Below, piece after piece: positions 53,191 through 59,114 of a DNA stretch of 59,114 nucleotides. The number at the start of each line of letters is the position of its first letter. Within the stretch, counting starts at the first letter, position 1. A model generated the notes under the pieces. That model was not told the origin of the DNA. It did no database searches and worked only from the letters and a program-made list of their open reading frames with translations. Made by a program: the position numbers and the translations under genes. This DNA comes from CADEEV01 sp964442185 (GTDB taxonomy: Bacteria; Acidobacteriota; Vicinamibacteria; Fen-336). Location of the stretch: the NCBI GenBank assembly GCA_964442185.1, contig CAYTWT010000303.1:1-59114 (forward strand), written 5' to 3'.

Positions 53191-54956
53191 GCGAGCCTGG
53201 CCTGCCGGTCGTCCTCCAGTACCAGCGCGCGCTCGACGAGTTCCGGCGCGAAGGCGGCGAGGCGCCGCTGCTGAAGCGGATGTCCGAGCTGATCTCGCTT
53301 CTGGATCTCACGACGACGCTGAACGGGGCGCTTTCGAGCGAACAGATCCTGGATGCGGCTCTGCTGATCGTGCTGGGCGAGCTTCAAGCCTCGCGCGGTT
53401 GCCTGCTGGTTCGCGACGAGACAGGTCGCTTCGCGCTCCGCGCCGGGCGCGGCTTGCCAGCGGGCGCGCCGGCGCAGGCGCCGGTCTTCTCCGAAGTTCC
53501 GGACCAGATCGTGCTGCGGCAGTCGGGTGCGTCCGCCGAGGCCTTCGCCGCCTACGGCCTGGAGCTGTTGTGCCCGGTGCAGAAAGGCGGGCGCAGCATC
53601 GCGCTCTTGGGCCTTGGCCCGCGTGAAGGCCGTCCCTATGGCGAGATGGAGCGCGCCTTTTTGCACAGCGTCGCCGCCTGCGCCGCGACGCCGATCGAGA
53701 ATGGCTTGATCCATCGCGAGTTGCGCCAACTCAACCAGCGCTTGTCGGTGAAGGTGTTTCAGCTCAATAACCTCTTCGACATCTCTCGCGAGCTGACGGC
53801 GAGCTTCGACGAGGAGACGATCAAGAACCTCGTGACGAGCACGCTGATGGGCCACCTGATGGTCTCGCGCTGCGCTCTCTACCTGGCCGAGGACGGCGGC
53901 GTCAGCCTCGCGCACGAGCGAGGCCCGCGCAGCGAGGAAGCGACTGCGCTCCTCGATCCAGGGGCGTCGGCGCTCGTCGGGACGCTGCGAACGCCGCTGC
54001 GCACATCGGAGCTGCCCTCCGGATCGCTCCGCGAGCGCCTCACGCGGACCCGGCTGGCCTTCCTCGTCCCGCTGCGGGTCGGCGACCGGACCGAGGGCTT
54101 CTTCGCCATCGGCGAGCGGGCCTCGGGAGTCGCCTTCACGGAAGAGGACGGCGATTTCGCCATGACGCTGGGCCGCCAGGCAGCCGCCGCCATCGAGGGC
54201 GTACGGCTGCACCGGATGCGCGTCGAGAAGCAGCGCCAGGACCGCGAAATGCAGATCGCGCGCGAGATCCAGCAGAGCCTGTTCCCGAGCGTGGTTCCGC
54301 ACCTGGCAGGCTACGAGCTCGCCGCCGCCAGCCATCCCTGCTACCAGGTGGGGGGCGATCACTACGACTTCATTCCGCTGCCGAACGGCCGGCTCGCGCT
54401 CAGCATCGCGGACGTGTCTGGCAAGGGCGCGCCCGCGAGCATCCTGATGGCCTCCGTTCACGCCTCGCTGCGCGCTCTAGCCGGCACGCTCACGCCCTCG
54501 GCCTTGATGGATCGGTTGACCCGCTTTCTCTACGAGAGCACGCAGGCGAACAAGTACGTCACGCTGTTCTACGCCGAACTCGATCCGCTCTCGCGGCGCC
54601 TCGCGTACGTGAACGCGGGCCACGTCCCGCCGTACCACCTGGGCCGCGACGGCGGGGTGCGCCGGCTCGTCGAGGGTGGCCCGGTGCTGGGCCTGATCGA
54701 GGACGTGGTCTTCGAGACCGGCGAAGTGACGCTCCGGTCGGGGGAGAGCGTGACGATGGTGACGGACGGCGTCACCGAGGCGCTCTCGCCCGCGGGCGAA
54801 GAGTTCGGCGACGACCGCGTGGAGACGGCCTTGCGCGACACGGCCTCGCTTCCGGCGACGGAGGCGCTTCAATCCCTCGTCAGCTCCGCCACCACGTGGG
54901 CGGGCGCCGCCGGCTGTTCCGACGATCTCACCATCCTGATGCTGAAGGCCCTCTAG
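53187..54956 (+). CDS. GAF-PP2C serine phosphatase (RsbU/SpoIIE-like)
   Basis: 589 residues. About 330 residues form two GAF-like sensory domains (EQILDAALLIVLGELQASRGCLLV and SFDEETIKNLVTSTLMGHLM), linked by a helix to the PPM/SpoIIE phosphatase. The phosphatase blocks are GGDHYDFIPLPNGRLALSIADVSGKG, YVTLFYAELDPLSRRLAYVNAGHVPP, MVTDGVTEA and CSDDLTIL, so the metal-binding aspartates are present. It should dephosphorylate the STAS antagonist in response to a ligand sensed by the GAF domains. Coupled to the upstream kinase gene. Confidence 0.93.
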   Translation: MSEPGLPVVLQYQRALDEFRREGGEAPLLKRMSELISLLDLTTTLNGALSSEQILDAALLIVLGELQASRGCLLVRDETGRFALRAGRGLPAGAPAQAPVFSEVPDQIVLRQSGASAEAFAAYGLELLCPVQKGGRSIALLGLGPREGRPYGEMERAFLHSVAACAATPIENGLIHRELRQLNQRLSVKVFQLNNLFDISRELTASFDEETIKNLVTSTLMGHLMVSRCALYLAEDGGVSLAHERGPRSEEATALLDPGASALVGTLRTPLRTSELPSGSLRERLTRTRLAFLVPLRVGDRTEGFFAIGERASGVAFTEEDGDFAMTLGRQAAAAIEGVRLHRMRVEKQRQDREMQIAREIQQSLFPSVVPHLAGYELAAASHPCYQVGGDHYDFIPLPNGRLALSIADVSGKGAPASILMASVHASLRALAGTLTPSALMDRLTRFLYESTQANKYVTLFYAELDPLSRRLAYVNAGHVPPYHLGRDGGVRRLVEGGPVLGLIEDVVFETGEVTLRSGESVTMVTDGVTEALSPAGEEFGDDRVETALRDTASLPATEALQSLVSSATTWAGAAGCSDDLTILMLKAL

Positions 54957-54959
54957 GCC

Positions 54960-56363
54960 ATGACCCTCAGGCTCCACAACACGCTCACCGGCCGCGTCGA
55001 AGACTTCGTGCCCGCGAAGCCGCCCGAGGTTCGCATGTACGTGTGCGGGCCGACGGTCTACAACCGCGCCCACATCGGCAATTTCCGTACCTTTGTCGCG
55101 ACCGACGTGCTGCGCCGCGCCTTGCGGCACCTGGGTTATCGCGTGAGGGGCGTCATGAACGTGACCGACGTCGAGGACCGCATCATCAAGTTCGCGGCGG
55201 ACGCAGGCACGGACCTGCGCGGCTTCACCGAGAAGTGGATCACCGCCTTCGAGGAAGACATGGCCGCGATGCGCCTGGAGCGACCCGAGCATTTTCCACG
55301 CGCGACGGATCACGTGCCCGAGATGATCGATCTGATCGCGCGCCTCCACGCCCGGGGCCATACCTACTCGGCTGAGGGCAGCATCTACTTTCGGATCGCG
55401 AGCTTCCCGCACTACGGGCGGCTGTCGCGGCTCGACGTGAGCGGGATCGAGGCCGGCGTGCGCGTGGACAACGACCGCTACGAGAAGGAAAACGCCCGCG
55501 ACTTCGTGCTCTGGAAGCGGAAGAGCGACGAGCCGAAGTGGGCGCAGTGGGACGCCCCCTTCGGCCCAGGCCGGCCCGGCTGGCACATCGAGTGCTCCGC
55601 GATGGCCATGAAGTATCTGGGCGAGAGCCTCGACCTGCACTGCGGCGGCGTCGACCTGATCTTTCCGCACCACGAGAACGAGATCGCGCAGAGCGAGGGC
55701 GGGACGGGTAAGCCGTTCGTGCGGCACTGGATGCACGTCGAGCACCTGCTGGTCGAGAACGAGACGATGTCGAAGAGCAAGGGCAACTTCTACATGGTCC
55801 GCGACCTGATCGAGCAGGGCCATCGCCCCGAGGCGATCCGCTACCTGCTCTGCCAGGCGCACTACGGCAAGAAGCTGAACTTCAGCTTCGAGGGCCTGCA
55901 GCACGCGGTCGCGGCGCTCGAGCGGATCCACGGCTTCGTGCGGCGGCTGGACGAGGTCAGCGGCGACGGCCCGGCGGTGCCCGCCGTCGAGGCGGCCATC
56001 GCACGCTCGCGGAAGGCCTTCGACGAAGCCCTCTCCGAGGATCTCAACACGCCCGAGGCCCTGGCCGCCGTCCACAACCTGGTGTCCGAAGGCAACAGTC
56101 TGCTCGTGGCGGGTGCTGTGACACGCGCGGGCGCTGCGCTGCTGCGCGGCGCGATCGAAACTTACGACCGCGTGTTCGCGGTTCTACTGCCATCGGGCGA
56201 GGATCGACTGAGCGCGGGAGAGCAAGCCGTCTACGACGAACGCCAGGCGGCCCGCCAGAACCGCGAGTTCCAAAAGGCGGACGCCGCGCGCGCGAGGCTC
56301 GTGGCGCTCGGCATCGTGCTCGAAGACACCCCGAAGGGGACGCGCTGGCGCCGCGTGCGGTAG
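54960..56363 (+). CDS. cysS: Cysteine--tRNA ligase
   Basis: 467-residue class I synthetase. The zinc-site Cys is in VCGPTVY, the HIGH motif is AHIGNFRTF, WHIECSAMA and LHCGGVDLIFPHHENE give the other zinc/active-site residues, and the KMSKS loop is ETMSKSKGN. The C-terminal helical DALR-type domain completes it. ATG at 54960, three bases after the phosphatase stop. Confidence 0.97.
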   Translation: MTLRLHNTLTGRVEDFVPAKPPEVRMYVCGPTVYNRAHIGNFRTFVATDVLRRALRHLGYRVRGVMNVTDVEDRIIKFAADAGTDLRGFTEKWITAFEEDMAAMRLERPEHFPRATDHVPEMIDLIARLHARGHTYSAEGSIYFRIASFPHYGRLSRLDVSGIEAGVRVDNDRYEKENARDFVLWKRKSDEPKWAQWDAPFGPGRPGWHIECSAMAMKYLGESLDLHCGGVDLIFPHHENEIAQSEGGTGKPFVRHWMHVEHLLVENETMSKSKGNFYMVRDLIEQGHRPEAIRYLLCQAHYGKKLNFSFEGLQHAVAALERIHGFVRRLDEVSGDGPAVPAVEAAIARSRKAFDEALSEDLNTPEALAAVHNLVSEGNSLLVAGAVTRAGAALLRGAIETYDRVFAVLLPSGEDRLSAGEQAVYDERQAARQNREFQKADAARARLVALGIVLEDTPKGTRWRRVR

Positions 56364-56731
56364 AGCGCGGTGTCGCGCCGGCCCGCGGCGGCGGCGGCGA
56401 GGACCTGGCCTGCCAGCGCCTCGAGAAGCTGGGCTTCGTCATCCTCGCGCGCAACTATCGTTACCGGGGTGGGGAAGTCGACATCGTCGCCCGCGATGGC
56501 GCGACGACGGTTTTCGTCGAGGTGAAGGAGCGGCGCGGGAAGTCTCACGGCGAAGGCTTCGAGTCGGTGACGGCCAGCAAGCGCCGTCGGATCACGAGCG
56601 CGGCGAGGATCTACGCCGCGAGCCACGGCCTCAGCGAATCGCGGCTGCGCTTCGACGTGGTCTCGATCGACTGGCACGGCGGCAGCCCGCAAATCCGCCA
56701 TGACCGAGACGCATTTTCGGCAGACGAGTGA
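56345..56731 (+). CDS. yraN: UPF0102/YraN nuclease-fold protein
   Basis: About 128 residues, PD-(D/E)XK-like fold: GEDLACQRLEKLGFVILARNYRYRGGEVDIVARDGATTVFVEVKERR is the YraN core, with the E-x-D-x...E-x-K pattern of the nuclease fold. The biochemical role of YraN is not settled. The start is unclear. CTG at 56345 follows AAGGGGA and overlaps cysS. A GTG at 56370 would give a typical MSRR start, but only if the GCG/GGC repeat after it carried a one-base shift. It ends three bases before a tRNA-Cys remnant. Confidence 0.85.
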   Translation: MAPRAVERGVAPARGGGGEDLACQRLEKLGFVILARNYRYRGGEVDIVARDGATTVFVEVKERRGKSHGEGFESVTASKRRRITSAARIYAASHGLSESRLRFDVVSIDWHGGSPQIRHDRDAFSADE

Positions 56732-56734
56732 GGG

Positions 56735-56794
56735 TGGAGGTGGCGAGCGGACCTGAACCGCTGAATTGACGTCTTGCAGACCGTGACAGCCACC
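56735..56794 (-). pseudogene. Degenerate tRNA-Cys (GCA) remnant without D arm
   Basis: On the minus strand, GGTGGCT (56794-56788) could pair with CGCCACC, followed by TCCA ending at 56735. The T arm AGCGG-TTCAGGT-CCGCT is intact in its stem. A CTGCAAG loop carries GCA. The whole fits tRNA-Cys, but only about 60 nt are present, the D arm is missing, the anticodon stem has three mismatches and the T loop is altered. It is probably a decayed gene or an attachment-site remnant of an integrated element. Confidence 0.55.
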
Positions 56795-57067
56795 GCGACC
56801 AATCGCAGCCAGCTCAGTCTCGTCAGCGACTTTCACACTGACCCGCCTGCACGAACACCCGCCGTTCTCCGTTCTGCCGCGGAGATCCTTGCCGGCTGAG
56901 CACAGCCACCTTCGATCTTGACCCTCGCCCGGCGAAGGGGCGTAGTATCTCCGTCAACGCAGCCAGGGCGATGTCGAGGAGCCGAATCCGTTGCCGCGGA
57001 TGAAAACGCCGATGCTTCTTCCTGCCCGCTGGAACTTCCGCGCACCGCACCCTAAGGAGACCCGACG
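56795..57067 (+). promoter_or_regulatory. Upstream region of the ester hydrolase gene
   Basis: The gap before the hydrolase gene contains a weak promoter candidate, TTGACC (56918-56923) with TAGTAT (56943-56948) at 19-bp spacing, which would give a leader of about 110 nt. AAGGAG (57054-57059) lies just before the ATG. I see no other gene or RNA. Confidence 0.35.
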
Positions 57068-59056
57068 ATGAGGATCGATCGCTTTCCCGCCCGCGTAGCT
57101 TTCGTGGCGTTGCTCATGGCGTTCCTTCTCCCATCGGTGTCGTCGGCACAGCCCACTGCCCCACCCAAGGCTCCCGCGCCCCCCAAGTACCCGGCCCTGC
57201 CCAGCGAGATCCCAGCGGAGTTCAAGCCCGTCACCGACAGCTTCGACCACACGCGGCGCGAGGTGATGATTCCCATGCGCGACGGGGTCAAGCTCCACAC
57301 CGTGATCCTGGTGCCGCGAGGAGCCCAGGGCGCACCCATCCTGCTGACCCGCACGCCGTACGACGCCAAGGTGCTCACGACCCATGCGCGCAGCAGCCAC
57401 CTGGGGCCGACCCTCCACGGATACGACAACGCTACCGAGGTGATCGTCGAGGGCGGCTACATACGCGTGGTCCAGGACGTGCGCGGCAAGCACGGCTCCG
57501 AGGGCGACTACGTGGCGAACCGGCCGCTGCGGGGGCCGCTCAATCCGACGCCCGTGGATCACGCCACCGATACCTTCGACAGCATCGACTGGCTGGTGAA
57601 GAACGTGCCCGAGAGCAACGGCCGGGTCGGGATCCTGGGCATCTCGTACGACGGCTTCCTTCCCCTGATGGCCCTCGTGAACCCCCATCCCGCCCTCAAG
57701 GTGTCGGTGCCCATGAATCCCATGGTGGACGGCTGGCGGGGCGACGACTGGTTCCACAACGGCGCCTTCCGACAGCAGATGATGAGGTGGATCTATGGTG
57801 TGGTCGCCACGCGCACCGGCGAAGCCAAGTGGTGGACCAGCCACTTCGATGACTACGACATGTACCTGCAGGCGGGATCGGCGGGCGAGCTTGGGCGGCG
57901 CCGCGGGTTCGAACAGCTCGGCTTCTGGCGCAAGCTGCTCGAGCACCCGAGCTACGACACCTTCTGGCGCGACCAGGCTATGGACCAGGTCCTGGTTAAC
58001 CAGCCCCTTCGGGTGCCCGTGATGCTGGTCCACAGCCTCTGGGACCAGGAGGACATCTACGGCGCTCCCGCGGTGTACAAAGCCATCGAGCCGAAGGACA
58101 CCGCCAACGACTCGGTCTTCCTGGTCCTGGGACCGTGGTATCACGGCCAGTCCATCGATGAGGGCAGCTCGCTGGGCGCGCTCCGCTTCGGCAGCGACAC
58201 GGCCCTTTACTTCCGCCGCGAGATCCTGGCGCCGTTTCTGGCTCAGTATCTGAAGGAAGGCGCGCCCAAGGCCGACCTCGCCCCCGTCATGGCGTTCGAG
58301 ACAGGAACGAACGCCTGGCGCCGTCTCGCGGCGTGGCCCGCTGGCTGCGCGAGCGGTTGTGCGGTGCGGCCCACGCCGCTCTACCTCGGCGGAGGGCTGA
58401 AGCTCCGCTTCGACCCGCCGAAGGCCGACGAGGCCGCCTTCGAGGAGTACGTGTCCGATCCCGCCAAGCCGGTGCCCTACCGGGCGCGTCCCATCCAGCC
58501 CGTGAGCTCCGACCCCGGCATGACCTGGGCGCACTGGCTCGTCGACGATCAGCGCGAGGCCTCGGGTCGACCCGACGTGGTGGCTTTCTCGTCCGAGGTG
58601 CTCCAGCAACCCATCAAGATCAGCGGAGAGCCGGTGGCCCACCTCGTCGCCTCCACGAGCGGCACCGACTCCGACTGGGTGGTGAAGCTCATCGACGTGT
58701 ATGCCGACGAGGTGGCCGGCCAGCCCGCGATGGGGGGCTACCAGCTCATGGTCTCCGCCGACATCTTCCGCGGCCGCTATCGCGAGAGCCTGGAGACGGC
58801 GCGGCCCATCGCCCCCAATGAGCCGCTCGCCTATCGCTTCGCCCTGCCCACCGCGAACCACGTCTTCCTGCGCGGCCACCGCATCATGGTGCAGGTGCAG
58901 TCGAGCTGGTTCCCGCTCTACGACCGCAACCCCCAGACCTTCGTGCCGAACATCTTCTTCGCCGCCCCGGGGGACTACCGAAAGGCCGTGCAGCGCGTCC
59001 ATCATTCGCCCGGCCAGGCGAGCTTCGTCGAGCTGCCCCTCGTCGCGATGCCCTGA
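57068..59056 (+). CDS. Secreted CocE/NonD-family hydrolase (alpha-amino-acid ester hydrolase-like)
   Basis: 662 residues. Residues 1-27 are a signal peptide ending SSAQ. The alpha/beta-hydrolase domain (about 60-400) has REVMIPMRDGVKLHTVILVP, QDVRGKHGSEGDY (oxyanion region), the nucleophile elbow GISYDGF, the acid in SLWDQEDIYGA and the His in GPWYHGQ, so the Ser-Asp-His triad is complete. The C-terminal jelly-roll (about 430-650) is PepX_C-like. Length and motifs fit alpha-amino-acid ester hydrolases/glutaryl-7-ACA acylases; the natural substrate is unknown. Strong AAGGAG upstream of ATG. It lies beyond the tRNA-Cys remnant, in a region that may have been acquired. Confidence 0.9.
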   Translation: MRIDRFPARVAFVALLMAFLLPSVSSAQPTAPPKAPAPPKYPALPSEIPAEFKPVTDSFDHTRREVMIPMRDGVKLHTVILVPRGAQGAPILLTRTPYDAKVLTTHARSSHLGPTLHGYDNATEVIVEGGYIRVVQDVRGKHGSEGDYVANRPLRGPLNPTPVDHATDTFDSIDWLVKNVPESNGRVGILGISYDGFLPLMALVNPHPALKVSVPMNPMVDGWRGDDWFHNGAFRQQMMRWIYGVVATRTGEAKWWTSHFDDYDMYLQAGSAGELGRRRGFEQLGFWRKLLEHPSYDTFWRDQAMDQVLVNQPLRVPVMLVHSLWDQEDIYGAPAVYKAIEPKDTANDSVFLVLGPWYHGQSIDEGSSLGALRFGSDTALYFRREILAPFLAQYLKEGAPKADLAPVMAFETGTNAWRRLAAWPAGCASGCAVRPTPLYLGGGLKLRFDPPKADEAAFEEYVSDPAKPVPYRARPIQPVSSDPGMTWAHWLVDDQREASGRPDVVAFSSEVLQQPIKISGEPVAHLVASTSGTDSDWVVKLIDVYADEVAGQPAMGGYQLMVSADIFRGRYRESLETARPIAPNEPLAYRFALPTANHVFLRGHRIMVQVQSSWFPLYDRNPQTFVPNIFFAAPGDYRKAVQRVHHSPGQASFVELPLVAMP

Positions 59057-59114
59057 GACACCGCACGACCGCAGGCTCCTCCCGACCCGCCTCTCCGAGG
59101 GGGAACCGCGGTCG

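Overview
This is a dense, high-GC bacterial chromosomal segment of core and envelope genes. I see no insertion sequence, CRISPR array or phage genes. Several things point to a Gram-negative-type organism from the Acidobacteriota or a former deltaproteobacterial lineage: a 6S RNA gene directly downstream of zapA, stand-alone GatCA (tRNA-dependent amidation), DUF1844 and DUF4388 proteins, receiver proteins with Pro/Glu-rich tails, a conserved lipopolysaccharide-type envelope cluster, and lipoprotein signal sequences. The sequence alone does not decide between these phyla. Genes are tightly packed, with many 4-base NTGA stop/start overlaps and frequent GTG, TTG and apparently CTG starts.

Layout. 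1-1.9 kb: periplasmic solute-binding protein (minus) and arginase (plus). 1.8-9.2 kb: translation block tRNA-Val, thrS (without TGS domain), infC (ATA start), rpmI, rplT, pheS, pheT (short form), a ZapB-like coiled coil, zapA and 6S RNA with its promoter and terminator. 9.2-13.2 kb: divergent tesA / ybbA-ybbP. 13.3-18.7 kb: a minus-strand phosphate operon, phoU fusion-pstS-pstC-pstA-pstB2-pstB1. 19-22.4 kb: thiL, DUF2062, gatCA. 22.4-34.8 kb: membrane proteins and a surface-glycan cluster in two convergent blocks (GT2, GT4, epimerase, GT-C-like enzyme; flippase, LON domain, deacetylase, GT4, UPF0104, hexapeptide acyltransferase). 34.8-36.8 kb: two-subunit B12-dependent acyl-CoA mutase. 36.9-47.7 kb: receiver protein, valS, nadC, birA, coaX, a conserved unknown, an RlmD-like methyltransferase and comEC. 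47.8-56.7 kb: DUF1844, TPR/zinc-ribbon membrane protein, DUF4388 protein, ribF, a complete RsbV/RsbW/RsbU-type partner-switch, cysS and yraN. 56.7-59.1 kb: a tRNA-Cys remnant and a secreted CocE/NonD-type ester hydrolase.

The most unusual part is the phosphate operon. The two adjacent PstB ATPases have complementary defects. PstB1 has intact Walker A, Q-loop, Walker B and H-loop but a destroyed signature (LSLEQ). PstB2 has an intact LSGGQ signature but altered Walker A, Q-loop and H-loop. A PstB1/PstB2 heterodimer would have one canonical and one degenerate ATP site, as in asymmetric ABC exporters. The first gene of the same operon is a PhoU fused to a low-molecular-weight phosphatase/ArsC-like domain whose catalytic P-loop cysteine is glycine, which suggests an oxyanion-binding pseudoenzyme attached to the phosphate-signalling protein. 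No phoB or phoR lies nearby. Together these suggest a remodelled phosphate (or phosphate/arsenate-discriminating) uptake and sensing unit; this is inference from motifs.
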